Shown here piece after piece: positions 34,981 to 43,697 of a stretch of DNA of 64,000 nucleotides. Positions within the stretch are counted from its first letter, which is position 1. The number at the start of each line of letters is the position of its first letter. The notes under the pieces are model-generated. The model was not told the DNA's origin, made no database searches, and saw only the letters and a program-made list of their open reading frames with translations. The position numbers were made by a program, and so were the translations under genes. The stretch comes from Caulobacter sp. SLTY (GTDB taxonomy: Bacteria; Pseudomonadota; Alphaproteobacteria; Caulobacterales; Caulobacteraceae), in assembly GCF_009905535.1 (NCBI RefSeq), contig NZ_JAAALA010000011.1:1-64000 (forward strand), read 5' to 3'.

Positions 34981-35838
34981 ATGACCCAGCTGGTTCGCCA
35001 CCTCGCTCTCGACAGCCTGACGCTCGCGCCCCTGACCCCGACCATCGGGGCGGAGGTCTCCGGCATCGACCTGCGCGAGCCTTTGAGCCCCGCCCACCAG
35101 TCCGCGCTGCGCCAGGCCCTGCTCGACTGGAAGGTGCTGTTCATCCGCGACCAGGACATCACCACCGAGCAACATTTGGCCTTCGCCGAACAGTTCGGAG
35201 CCTTGGAAGTCCACCCCTTCGCCCCGCACAAGCCGGGCTATCCCGAGGTGCTCGCCATCACCCACAACCGCGAGAGCCGCGGGCGCGAGAACACCTGGCA
35301 CAGCGACGTGACCTGGCGCATCGAGCCCTCGCTGGGCTCGGTGCTGCGGGCCCTCGAGGTCCCGCCGGTCGGCGGCGACACCCTGTTCGCCGACATGTAC
35401 GCCGCCTACGAGGGACTGACCGACGAGGTCAAGGACCGGCTCGAGGGCGCCGTCGCCATCCACGACTTCGCCCACTTCCGCGCCGCGATGCGCAAACGCG
35501 GCAAGACCGAGGAAGAGATCGAGGCCTTCAACGCCCAGTACCCTATGGTCGAGCACCCGGTGATCCGCACCCACCCGGAGACCGGCCGAAAGGCCATCTA
35601 CGTCAATGCCGCCTTCACCCAGCACATCGTCGATTGGGACCCGGACGACAGCGCCCGAATGCTGGCCCACCTCTACGCCCAGGCGGCGATCCCGGAGTAT
35701 CAGTGCCGCTTCCGCTGGGAGACCAACTCCATCGCCTTCTGGGACAACCGCGCCAGCCAGCACTACGCCGCCAGCGACTATTGGCCGGCCGTGCGGCGGA
35801 TGGAGCGGGTGACGATAGTGGGCGATCGGCCGTTCTGA
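34981..35838 (+). CDS. TauD/TfdA-family Fe(II)/2-oxoglutarate-dependent dioxygenase
   Basis: The 285-residue protein has the Fe(II) triad H107, D109 (WHSDVTW) and H261 (NRASQHYAASDY), and the 2-oxoglutarate-binding Arg in WPAVRRMERV. Known members oxidise taurine, 2,4-D, sulfate esters or similar small acids; the substrate here is not predictable. GGAGG lies before the ATG. It is divergent from the TetR/acyl-CoA ligase operon, which hints at an organic acid substrate. Its stop is 3 bp from that of the converging permease. Confidence 0.88.
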   Translation: MTQLVRHLALDSLTLAPLTPTIGAEVSGIDLREPLSPAHQSALRQALLDWKVLFIRDQDITTEQHLAFAEQFGALEVHPFAPHKPGYPEVLAITHNRESRGRENTWHSDVTWRIEPSLGSVLRALEVPPVGGDTLFADMYAAYEGLTDEVKDRLEGAVAIHDFAHFRAAMRKRGKTEEEIEAFNAQYPMVEHPVIRTHPETGRKAIYVNAAFTQHIVDWDPDDSARMLAHLYAQAAIPEYQCRFRWETNSIAFWDNRASQHYAASDYWPAVRRMERVTIVGDRPF

Positions 35839-35841
35839 CGG

Positions 35842-37083
35842 CTATTCCCGCCGCAGCGCCTCGATCGGATCCAGCTGCGCCGCGCGCCAAGCCGGATAGG
35901 CGCCGAACACCAGGCCGACCAGCATCGAAAAGCCAAGCGCCGTCGGCACGGCCCAGCTGGCTATGGCCATCGGCCAGCCGGCCAGGGTGGACATCAGCCA
36001 GGCGCCGCCCAGGCCGATCATCAGACCGATCACCCCGCCGGCGAAGCTGAGCACCACCGCCTCCAGGGCGAACTGGTAGAGCACCCAGGCCCGCCGGGCG
36101 CCGACCGCCATGCGCAGGCCGATCTCGCGCGTGCGCTCGGTGACCGCCACCAGCATGATGTTCATGATCCCAATGCCGCCGACCAGCAGAGACACGGCCG
36201 CCACGGCGGCCAGCAGGCCGGTGAAGGTCTTGGTGCTGGCGCTCATGGCTTCCATGATCGAGGCCATGTTCTGGACGCTAAAGTCGTCCTCGGCGCCCTG
36301 GCGGATCCGGTGGCGCTCGCGCAGCAGGTTGGTGACGTCCTCCTGGACGCGGTCCAGGTCCTCGGCCGTCGCCGCCTTGACGTAGATGGTCTGGACGTTG
36401 TCGCCCCGCACCCGCCGCCCGACGATGCGCGAGCGCACTGCCGACAACGGGCCGAGCACGATGTCGTCCTGGTCCTGTCCGAAGCCGCTCTGGCCCTTGG
36501 AGGTCAACACGCCGATGATCTCGAACGGGACCGTGCCGACCCGCAGCCGCTTGCCGATCGGATCGGCGTCTCCGTACAGCTCCTTGGCGATGGTCTGGCC
36601 GATGACCACCACCTTCTTGCCCTGGCGCGCCTCGCGGTCGTCGAACATCCGGCCGGACTCGATGGTCAGGTCGCGGGCGACCAGGTAATCGGCGGTCACC
36701 CCCTCGACGCGGGTGTTCCAGTTGGCGCCTTCGGCGGCCAGCTGGGCGCCGCCGCGCACGGCCGGGGCCACGGCCGCGATGTTTTCGACCTGGGCCTTGA
36801 TGGCCTCGGCGTCTCCGTCGTCCAGCGACATGCCGGTGCCGGCGCCCTGGCTGACGAAGCCGCCGCCGGGGCCGCGCGAGGCGCCGGGGCTGATGATCAG
36901 CATGTTGGACCCCAGGCCGCCGATGGCCGAGGTGACCATGTGCTGGGCGCCCAGGCCGATGGAGGTCATCATGACCACGGCGGCTACCCCGATCACCACG
37001 CCCAGAGAGGTGAGGGCGCTGCGCATCGGGTGGGCCACGATGGCGCCGGTGGCGAAACGGACCAGGTCGACGGGCTTCATCAT
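35842..37083 (-). CDS. MacB-type ABC transporter permease
   Basis: This is a 413-residue permease with four spans: one near residues 20-45, then a large periplasmic MacB_PCD domain (about 50-245), then three C-terminal FtsX-type spans (about 285-400; LLVGGIGIMNIMLVAVTERTREIGLRMAVGARR). It ends with the usual PIEALRRE. In this family ATP hydrolysis drives mechanotransmission across the periplasm to export substrates through an outer-membrane channel; no TolC-like gene is present here. Its ATG overlaps the ATPase stop by 4 nt. Confidence 0.92.
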   Translation of the reverse strand: MMKPVDLVRFATGAIVAHPMRSALTSLGVVIGVAAVVMMTSIGLGAQHMVTSAIGGLGSNMLIISPGASRGPGGGFVSQGAGTGMSLDDGDAEAIKAQVENIAAVAPAVRGGAQLAAEGANWNTRVEGVTADYLVARDLTIESGRMFDDREARQGKKVVVIGQTIAKELYGDADPIGKRLRVGTVPFEIIGVLTSKGQSGFGQDQDDIVLGPLSAVRSRIVGRRVRGDNVQTIYVKAATAEDLDRVQEDVTNLLRERHRIRQGAEDDFSVQNMASIMEAMSASTKTFTGLLAAVAAVSLLVGGIGIMNIMLVAVTERTREIGLRMAVGARRAWVLYQFALEAVVLSFAGGVIGLMIGLGGAWLMSTLAGWPMAIASWAVPTALGFSMLVGLVFGAYPAWRAAQLDPIEALRRE

Positions 37084-37760
37084 GACGTCGCTCCATAGTC
37101 GGAGACGATCAGTCCGTCGCGGAAGGTCACGCGGCGGCGCGCCTCGGCGGCCACCTCCAGATCGTGGGTGACCAGGACGAGGGTCAGGCCCTCGGCGTTC
37201 AGCTCCTGGAACAGGCGCAGCACGTCCTGGCCTGTCTGGGTGTCGAGCGCTCCGGTGGGCTCGTCGGCCAGCAACAGGTCCGGCTGGTTGGCGAGGCTGC
37301 GGGCGATGGCCACCCGCTGCTGCTGGCCGCCGGACATCTGGGTCGGGCGGTGGCCCATGCGGGAGCCTAGGCCGACCTTGTCCAGCAGCACCGCGGCTCG
37401 TTCCTTTCGCTCGGCCGGTTCGATACCGGCGTAGATCATCGGCAGCTCGACGTTCTGCAAGGCGGTGAGCCGCGGAAGGAGTTGAAAGGACTGGAAGACA
37501 AAGCCGATCCGGCGGCTGCGGAAGCCGGCCAGCTCGTTGTCGTCGAAATGGCCGACATCCTCGCCCTCGAACCGATAGGCGCCGTCCGAGGGCCTGTCGA
37601 GGCCGCCCAGGATGTTCATCAGCGACGACTTGCCCGAGCCGGAGGGGCCGATGATGGCCACGCTCTCGCCCCGCTTGATGGTCAGGGACACTCCGGCCAG
37701 GGCGTGGACCGTCTCCTCGCCCATGACGTAGGTCTTCCGAAGGCCGGAAATCTCGATCAC
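37080..37760 (-). CDS. MacB/LolD-type ABC transporter ATP-binding protein
   Basis: The 226-residue ATPase has Walker A GPSGSGKSS (about residues 39-47), Q-loop FQSFQLLPRLTALQN, signature MSGGQQQRVAIARSLA, Walker B LLLADEPTGALD and H-switch VTHD. In this system the ATPase and permease are separate proteins, unlike fused E. coli MacB. It is 8 nt downstream of the adaptor gene and overlaps the permease gene by 4 nt. Confidence 0.93.
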   Translation of the reverse strand: MIEISGLRKTYVMGEETVHALAGVSLTIKRGESVAIIGPSGSGKSSLMNILGGLDRPSDGAYRFEGEDVGHFDDNELAGFRSRRIGFVFQSFQLLPRLTALQNVELPMIYAGIEPAERKERAAVLLDKVGLGSRMGHRPTQMSGGQQQRVAIARSLANQPDLLLADEPTGALDTQTGQDVLRLFQELNAEGLTLVLVTHDLEVAAEARRRVTFRDGLIVSDYGATS

Positions 37761-37768
37761 GGCCTACC

Positions 37769-39322
37769 TCACAGGCCCCGGACGCGAGGGCGACCGCCGC
37801 CGGCCATCGGGTTGGCGGCCTGGACCTGGGCCTTGGGGCCGCCGCCGGTGATCACCAGGGCGCCCTGCTTGAGCGCGCCCGAGCGATCGACGATCTCGGT
37901 AAAGGAGCCGTCGGTGGCGCCGACCAGCACCTGCACCGGGGTCGGCTTGCCATCCTTCAGGACATAGACCACGCCGGACGTCATCCCGCCGGCGCCGCCG
38001 CGGCGGCCGCCTTGGCCGAGGCTGGCCCGCAGGGCGATCAGCTTGGGCTTCTGGTCCGGCTTGAGGATGGCCTCCAGCTCGGTGAATGCGGCCTGGTTGG
38101 CTTGCTGCATCGCCTGGCGACGGTTGTCGCCGCCCGCCGCGCGGGCCTTGGCCTGGGCCCTTTCGAAGATGACCTTGGCCTTGGCCTGCTGGCCGTTGTC
38201 CAGGTCCAGCGCCTCGGTCACGCGTTCCAGCATCCGCCCACCGCGTTGGCCGCCCTGCTGGCGCTGCCCGCCGCCAGCGCCCATGCCGGGAGGACCGCCC
38301 ATCGGGCCGCTGGCCTGCTGGCGCGGCGCGGTCTGGTCCGCCGGCGTCCAGCGCAAGGCCGCGGCCGGCACGCGCAGCACGTCGCGCCGTTCCTCCAGCA
38401 CGATGTCGGCGTTGGCGGTCATGCCCGGCAGCAGCTTGCCGCCCGGATTGTCGGCCTCGGCAATCACCGTGTAGGCAACGACGTTGTTGCTGGTCTCCGG
38501 CTGCTTGCGCACCTGGGTGACCACGCCGGTGAAATTGTCGTCCGGGAACGCGTCGACGGTGAACTTCACCCGCTGGCCCTCGCGCACATTGCCGATGTCG
38601 GCCTCGTCGACGCTGATCTTGACCTCTAGGCGGTTGAGGTCCTGGGCGATCTGGAACAGCACGGGGGCCGACAGGCTGGCGGCCACCGTCTGGCCAGGCT
38701 CGATCTGGCGGTCGACGACCACGCCGTTGATCGGGGCGACGATCGTTGTCCGCCCCAACTCCACATTGGTGGCGTTCAGGGATGCCTGGGCGGAGGTGAC
38801 GTTGGCGCGGCCGGCGGTGACATTGGCCTGCGCGGCCTTCCAGACGGCCAGGTCGTTGTCCAGCGCCGCCTTGGCGGCGATGCCCTTGTCGTACAGGGTC
38901 TTGGTGCGGTTGTAGTTGGCGCGGGCGACTTCGGCCTGGGCCTGCAGCTGGTCGACGCTGGCCTGGCTGGCGGCGACCTGGGCGCGGCCCTGTTCAGCGC
39001 GGCTGACGTAGGTCTGGGGGTCGAGGATGGCCATCACCTGGCCGGCCTTCACCTCGTCGTTGAAGTCCACCAGCACCTTGGTGATCTGGCCGGAGATCTG
39101 AGAGCCGACCTGAACGGTGACCAGTGCCTGTAAGCTGCCAGATGCTGACACCGACCGGGTGATGTCGCCCCGCTGGACCGCCTCGGTGCGGTAGGGGTCC
39201 TTGGCCTCCTTCGGCTTGAGCAGAAGATAGCCCCCGCCGCCCAGCACGATGGCCGCGCCGGCGGCCCAGGCGGCGATGGCCCAGGGATACGTCTTGCGGC
39301 GGGGAGGGGCTTTCAGGGTCAT
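37769..39322 (-). CDS. MacA-like periplasmic adaptor with inserted Spy-like segment
   Basis: The 517-residue membrane-fusion protein has an N-terminal anchor (about residues 13-35), barrel-sandwich halves (about 60-100 and 190-220), a coiled-coil hairpin between them (about 105-185), and a beta-barrel domain (about 230-320). Residues about 326-448 are unusual: two Gly/Gln/Arg-rich linkers flank a helical segment (LERVTEALDLDNGQQAKAKVIFERAQ ... FTELEAILKPDQKPKLIALRA) that resembles the LTXXQ/Spy chaperone fold. The membrane-proximal domain resumes after it (about 449-495). It heads the operon with the ATPase and permease. Confidence 0.88.
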   Translation of the reverse strand: MTLKAPPRRKTYPWAIAAWAAGAAIVLGGGGYLLLKPKEAKDPYRTEAVQRGDITRSVSASGSLQALVTVQVGSQISGQITKVLVDFNDEVKAGQVMAILDPQTYVSRAEQGRAQVAASQASVDQLQAQAEVARANYNRTKTLYDKGIAAKAALDNDLAVWKAAQANVTAGRANVTSAQASLNATNVELGRTTIVAPINGVVVDRQIEPGQTVAASLSAPVLFQIAQDLNRLEVKISVDEADIGNVREGQRVKFTVDAFPDDNFTGVVTQVRKQPETSNNVVAYTVIAEADNPGGKLLPGMTANADIVLEERRDVLRVPAAALRWTPADQTAPRQQASGPMGGPPGMGAGGGQRQQGGQRGGRMLERVTEALDLDNGQQAKAKVIFERAQAKARAAGGDNRRQAMQQANQAAFTELEAILKPDQKPKLIALRASLGQGGRRGGAGGMTSGVVYVLKDGKPTPVQVLVGATDGSFTEIVDRSGALKQGALVITGGGPKAQVQAANPMAGGGRPRVRGL

Positions 39323-39438
39323 GGTCTCGCTGGCTTGGTGAATCTTCGCTCGCCAAACCCACTACGCGACCCAGTTTGCTGCCCGATTTCAACGCATTGC
39401 AGCGTCGCTTCCGGCGAAACACAGGATGATGGCGACCG

Positions 39439-40104
39439 CTACTCCGCCGCCTGGTCCTCGATCAGCCGCTGCATCGGCGGCTTGGGCAGGGTGGCGAGGA
39501 CCAGCTTGCCGTCCTTGTCGCTGTCGAGGATGGCGAAGCGGTCCTTGGCGGCTTTGATCGCCTCGTCCCGGCTGATGCGGCGGTTGAAATCGCTGTCCTG
39601 GCCCATTACCGGCTGGACCTCGTTGATCAGGCCGAACAGGCCGGCGCCCGTGCGGCCCTGGTCGTAGGTTTGCTTGGGGTCGCGCTCGCGCGAGCCGTCG
39701 GAGCGGGTGGCGTAGGGCCGCTGGCGTCCGCCCAAGGGGCGGTGGGTCGCCTTGGGCGCCCGCAACAGGGCGAGGGCCGAGCGGGAGCTGATCTCCGGGG
39801 CGACCTTGCGCTCGTAGTCGGCGATCTCGAAGCCATCCAGCGTGCCGTTCTTGTCGGCGTCCAGCTTGTCGAAGAAGGCCAGCGAGTCGGCGATCAGCTC
39901 GTCGCGGCTGATCGCTCCGTCGCTGTTCGCATCGGCCTGCTTGAACCAGGTCGCGACAGGATAGGGCTCGCCGAACGGCGCCCGGAAGGGCTCGCCCGCC
40001 GGGCTGATGAACACCTGCCGTTCCGCCCCGGGGGGCGCCGGGGGCTGGGCAAGCGCGGGGGTGGCGACCAGCAGGCCGGCGACGAGGGCAAGGCGGAAGC
40101 TCAT
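39439..40104 (-). CDS. Exported EF-hand protein
   Basis: The 221-residue protein has a signal peptide (ending ATPALA). EF-hand loops are DANSDGAISRDE and DADKNGTLDGFE in the N-terminal half, and DSDFNRRISRDE and DSDKDGKL in the C-terminal half; the third and fourth are less canonical. A periplasmic Ca2+-binding role is likely. ATG at 40104 is preferred to the TTG at 40116, which sits directly against GGAG. It lies between the MacA-like gene and the histidine kinase gene, all on the same strand. Confidence 0.8.
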   Translation of the reverse strand: MSFRLALVAGLLVATPALAQPPAPPGAERQVFISPAGEPFRAPFGEPYPVATWFKQADANSDGAISRDELIADSLAFFDKLDADKNGTLDGFEIADYERKVAPEISSRSALALLRAPKATHRPLGGRQRPYATRSDGSRERDPKQTYDQGRTGAGLFGLINEVQPVMGQDSDFNRRISRDEAIKAAKDRFAILDSDKDGKLVLATLPKPPMQRLIEDQAAE

Positions 40105-40172
40105 CGGAAATCTCAACTCCAGTCCGGGCGCAGGCTGACAGGCCAGCGCGGCGGCGATACGGCAGACGGGTT

Positions 40173-41597
40173 TCAGCCTTGTTTCATCGTCCGATCAAGC
40201 GCCGACAACGGCAGGCGGACCTGGGCGGTCAGGCCGCCCCCCTCTCTGTTGATCAGCTCGGCGTCGCCGCCATGGGCGCGGGCGACCGAACGGACCACCG
40301 CCAGGCCGAGGCCAATCCCCCCGGTCTCGCGATTGCGCGACGGCTCTCCACGGAAGAAGGGCTCGAACGCCCGCTCGCGCTCATGGTCGGGAATGCCCGG
40401 CCCGTCGTCCTCGATCTCGATTACCGCTTCGTCGCCCTCGCGATACACCCTGCCGCGCGCCACGCCGCCGTACTTCAGGGCGTTGTCGACCAGATTGGTG
40501 ACCAGCCGGCGCAGGGCGATGGGGTCGCCCTCGATGACCAGCTTCTCGGCCGCCTCGACACTGGCCGCGGCGCCGGTCTCGGCCGCCTCGTCGATGATGC
40601 TCTCGACCAGCGAGGCCAGCTCCAGTTTCGTGCGCTCGCGCGGCCGGGTGGCGTCGGAGACGAAGCCCAGGGTGGCGGCGATCATCGCCTCCATCTGGTC
40701 GATGTCGGAGGCCAGCTTGGCCTTCAGCTCGTCCGGGGCCTGTTCGATGCGGAACTTCAGCCGGGTCAGCGGGGTGCGCAGGTCGTGGGCGATGGCGCCG
40801 ACCATGGCGGTGCGGTCATCGACGTAGCGGCGCAGCCGCTCCTGCATCTGGTTGAAGGCGCTGGCGGCGGCGACCACCTCGGTCGAGCCCTTGATCTCCA
40901 GCGGCGGGGCGCGGGGATCGCGGCCCAGCCGGTCGGCGGCCCTGGCGAAGGCGCCCATCGGCGCGGACAGCCGCCGCGCCAGCAGCCAGGCCAGTGGCGC
41001 GATCAGGGCGATGGACAGCACCAGGGTGAAGATCAATCGGGTCTGGTAGGCGTCCCAGCGGAAGACCGGCTTGGGCTTGACCACCAGCCATTGGCCGTCG
41101 GCCTGGCGCACCCCGATCTTGAAGGGGGCGAAGATCACCCGCTCGTTGGGGCGGAACTCCGGTGGCGGTGGCGGACCTCGATGGTCGCCACGTTCGGGGC
41201 CAGGGGGCTCCATGCGGAAGATCTTGGCCTCGACCCGGCTTTCGGTGCGCAGCAGCACCCGCACCGGGCCCATGGTCTCGATGGCGATGTCGCGGGCCTC
41301 GATGCCCATGTCCTGGGCCAGGTTGCGCTTGAAGTCCTCCCGCCAGCGGGAGCGGCGGAAGGCCTCCTCCGGCCCCTCGTCCCTCAGCTTGACCACCAGG
41401 GGGCGGCCGTCGGTCACCTCGGTATCGGCGCGGTTCTTCAGGGCCTGGGCCACTTCGCTGAGTCGGTACACCTCCGGCTGCGGCGGCGGCAGGGCCAGCA
41501 GCATGGCCGCGCTGATCGCCGGCACGGCGATGAGGCTGACCAGGGCCAGCGCCATCACCTGGGCGAACAGCGGGGCGCTGCGGATCCTCATCTGCAT
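40173..41597 (-). CDS. Sensor histidine kinase (EnvZ type)
   Basis: The 474-residue inner-membrane kinase has a first span at about residues 12-35, a periplasmic sensor (36-185) with a proline-rich stretch (PPGPERGDHRGPPPPPEFRP), a second span at about 188-208, HAMP, and a HisKA domain with phospho-acceptor H271 in AIAHDLRTPLTRLK. The ATPase domain carries N-box NLVDNALKYG, G1 IEDDGPGIPD and G2 GGIGLGLAV. Its ATG overlaps the response-regulator stop by 1 nt. The signal is unknown; the EF-hand neighbours make divalent cations a candidate. Confidence 0.93.
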   Translation of the reverse strand: MQMRIRSAPLFAQVMALALVSLIAVPAISAAMLLALPPPQPEVYRLSEVAQALKNRADTEVTDGRPLVVKLRDEGPEEAFRRSRWREDFKRNLAQDMGIEARDIAIETMGPVRVLLRTESRVEAKIFRMEPPGPERGDHRGPPPPPEFRPNERVIFAPFKIGVRQADGQWLVVKPKPVFRWDAYQTRLIFTLVLSIALIAPLAWLLARRLSAPMGAFARAADRLGRDPRAPPLEIKGSTEVVAAASAFNQMQERLRRYVDDRTAMVGAIAHDLRTPLTRLKFRIEQAPDELKAKLASDIDQMEAMIAATLGFVSDATRPRERTKLELASLVESIIDEAAETGAAASVEAAEKLVIEGDPIALRRLVTNLVDNALKYGGVARGRVYREGDEAVIEIEDDGPGIPDHERERAFEPFFRGEPSRNRETGGIGLGLAVVRSVARAHGGDAELINREGGGLTAQVRLPLSALDRTMKQG

Positions 41598-42343
41598 CAG
41601 CTGCGCGTCACCTTCGGCACGAACATATAGCCTTCGCTGCGAACCGTGCGGATCAGCTCGCCGCCACCCGAACCGTCGTCCAGCTTCTTGCGCAGCCGGC
41701 TGATCTGCACGTCGATGGCCCGGTCATAGGCTTCGGAATCGCGGCCCCGCGCCATGTCCAGCAGCTGGTCGCGGGTGAGAATCCGTTGCGGCCGCTCGAC
41801 GAAGGCGCGCAGCAGGGAGAACTCGCCGCTCGACAGGTTGACCACCACGCCCTCCGGCGAGCGCAGTTCGCGCCGCACCAGGTCCAGCCGCCAGCCGGCG
41901 AAATGGCAGGTGGCGGTCATCCCGTCTTCAGGCGCAACGGAAGGCTCCTGCCGACGCCGCAGCACGGCGCGGATGCGGGCCAGCAGTTCGCGCGGATTGC
42001 AGGGCTTGGGCAGGTAGTCGTCGGCGCCCAGCTCCAGCCCGACGATGCGGTCGGTATCCTCGCCCATGGCCGACAGCATGATGATCGCCGGCCCGCCCGG
42101 CTGGGCGGTCAGGCGGCGGCAGATGGACAGGCCATCTTCGCCGGGCATCATCACATCGAGCACGATCAGGTCGACCGGCCCCTTGGCCAGCGCCAGCTCC
42201 ATGCCGCGCGCGTCGCCTGCGGTTTCCACCTGATAGCCATGCTGGCCGAGGAATTCGGACACCACGTCGCGGATACCGGGGTCGTCATCGACCATCAGGA
42301 TCCGGACGGGGGTCTCGCCCGTGTCGGGGGCGTCGAGGGTCAT
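41597..42343 (-). CDS. OmpR-family response regulator
   Basis: The 248-residue protein has a receiver domain with the acidic pocket D19-D20, phospho-acceptor D63 (LIVLDVMMPGED) and the conserved Lys in LPKPCNP. A winged-helix DNA-binding domain follows (about 145-245; NLSSGEFSLLRAFVERPQRILTRDQLLDMARGRD ... DVQISRLRKKL). ATG at 42343 is chosen because GGAG lies 6 nt upstream; ATG at 42355 lacks a site. It is paired with the downstream kinase and divergent from an EF-hand gene, a probable target. Confidence 0.93.
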   Translation of the reverse strand: MTLDAPDTGETPVRILMVDDDPGIRDVVSEFLGQHGYQVETAGDARGMELALAKGPVDLIVLDVMMPGEDGLSICRRLTAQPGGPAIIMLSAMGEDTDRIVGLELGADDYLPKPCNPRELLARIRAVLRRRQEPSVAPEDGMTATCHFAGWRLDLVRRELRSPEGVVVNLSSGEFSLLRAFVERPQRILTRDQLLDMARGRDSEAYDRAIDVQISRLRKKLDDGSGGGELIRTVRSEGYMFVPKVTRS

Positions 42344-42364
42344 GGTCTGCTCCATGGGACGACA

Positions 42365-42398
42365 ATTGCAGGCCTGTGTCTCGACACGATTGCAAGGC
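42365..42398. promoter_or_regulatory. Candidate response-regulator binding region
   Basis: Direct repeats ATTGCAGGC (42365-42373) and ATTGCAAGGC (42389-42398) flank a perfect palindrome GTGTC-TC-GACAC (42376-42387). They lie in the short gap between the response regulator and the divergent EF-hand gene. OmpR-type proteins bind direct repeats, so this is a plausible autoregulatory site. Confidence 0.4.
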
Positions 42399-42463
42399 AG
42401 ACATACGGGTGCAACCGGGCCGGTCTCAAGTCCGCCGCCCCAAAGAACCCGTTGGAGTCCCCG

Positions 42464-42847
42464 ATGATCCGTCGTTTCGCCGCCGCCTGTGTCCTGGCCG
42501 TCCTCGCGGCCGGCGCCGCCTCCGCCCAGCCGCGGCCCCCGTCGCCCGACACCGACAAGGACGGGTTCATCAGCATGGCCGAACATCTCGCGGCCGGCGA
42601 ACGCGGCTTCAAGCGAATGGACGCCAATGGCAACGGCGTTATCGACGCCGATGAACAGGCCCAGATCGCCAAGTTCACCGGCGGCAGGAACATCCTCGCC
42701 CCGGCCGACCTCAACAAGGACGGCAAGGTGTCGAAGGAGGAGTTCGTGAAGGCCTCCAACTACCGCTTCAAACAGGCCGACACCGACGGGGATGGCAAGC
42801 TCAACGCGGCTGAACAGGACGCGATGCGCAAGGCGCGGGGGGTCTAA
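42464..42847 (+). CDS. Small exported EF-hand protein
   Basis: The 127-residue protein has a signal peptide (MIRRFAAACVLAVLAAGAASA) and four calcium loops: DTDKDGFISMAE, DANGNGVIDADE, DLNKDGKVSKEE and DTDGDGKLNAAE, all close to the canonical twelve-residue pattern. It resembles periplasmic calmodulin-like proteins (calerythrin/CasA-like). GGAG lies 7 nt before the ATG. It is divergent from the two-component operon and may be controlled by it. Confidence 0.85.
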   Translation: MIRRFAAACVLAVLAAGAASAQPRPPSPDTDKDGFISMAEHLAAGERGFKRMDANGNGVIDADEQAQIAKFTGGRNILAPADLNKDGKVSKEEFVKASNYRFKQADTDGDGKLNAAEQDAMRKARGV

Positions 42848-42853
42848 GCGCTA

Positions 42854-43558
42854 CTAGCTCGGCCGAGGCGCAAGGTCCTCGGCCGGTTCGATCCGCGACG
42901 ATTCCAGGGCGATGTCCGAGACGTAGGGGTTTGCCTTACGCTCGAACCCGAAGGTGCTCATCTCGCCGTGGCCGGGCATGAAGGCGACATCGTCGCCCAG
43001 CGGCCACAGCTTGGTGGTGATGGCCTCGATCAGGTCATTGAAATTGCCGCGCGGAAAGTCGGTGCGGCCGATCGAGCCTTTGAACAGCACGTCCCCGACC
43101 TGGGCGAACCGCGCCTCGCGGTGGAAGAACACCACATGGCCGGGGGTGTGGCCGGGGCAGTGGAAGACCTCGAACTCGGTCTCGCCCAGGGTGACCTTGT
43201 CCCCATCATGCAGCCATCGATCGGGGGTGAAGCTCCGTGCATCAGGAATGCCGTACTGCTTGCCGCTGGATTCGATGCGGTCGATCCAGAACTGGTCGTC
43301 CGGGTGCGGACCCTCGATGGGAACGCCGGTCAGGTCCTTGATGGTCTGGGCCGCGCCGGCGTGATCCATGTGGCCGTGGGTGATCCAGATCTTTTCCAGG
43401 GTCAGCCCGTGATCCTCCAGCGCCTTCATGAGGCGCGGCGCCTCGCCGCCGGGATCGATGATCGCCGCCTTCTTGGTCTTGGCGCACCAGACGATGGTGC
43501 AGTTCTGTTGCAGCGGGGTGACTCGCGCGATCACCGCGCGGATGGGGGGCTCGCTCAA
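42854..43558 (-). CDS. Metallo-beta-lactamase-fold hydrolase (YcbL/glyoxalase II-like)
   Basis: The 234-residue protein has the HxHxDH motif THGHMDHAG (H61, H63, D65, H66), a third histidine in CPGHTPGH, the bridging Asp in VGDVLFKGSIGRTD, and a final His in PGHG. The layout matches the small YcbL-type glyoxalase II group lacking the C-terminal helical domain. The likely reaction is hydrolysis of S-lactoylglutathione or a related thioester; the true substrate is uncertain. Its stop is 6 bp from that of the convergent EF-hand gene. Confidence 0.88.
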   Translation of the reverse strand: MSEPPIRAVIARVTPLQQNCTIVWCAKTKKAAIIDPGGEAPRLMKALEDHGLTLEKIWITHGHMDHAGAAQTIKDLTGVPIEGPHPDDQFWIDRIESSGKQYGIPDARSFTPDRWLHDGDKVTLGETEFEVFHCPGHTPGHVVFFHREARFAQVGDVLFKGSIGRTDFPRGNFNDLIEAITTKLWPLGDDVAFMPGHGEMSTFGFERKANPYVSDIALESSRIEPAEDLAPRPS

Positions 43559-43697
43559 GGCAGGGCTCCTGACTGGGACTGGCCCTTATGATCGGGGTTC
43601 GGACAGGCGATTGGAAGGCCCCAGCGCCAGAGGCTGCCCAGGATCGTGACAGGACAGGGATCGCGACCTAAGCAATCAGGCGGGCAGGAAACCTTTC

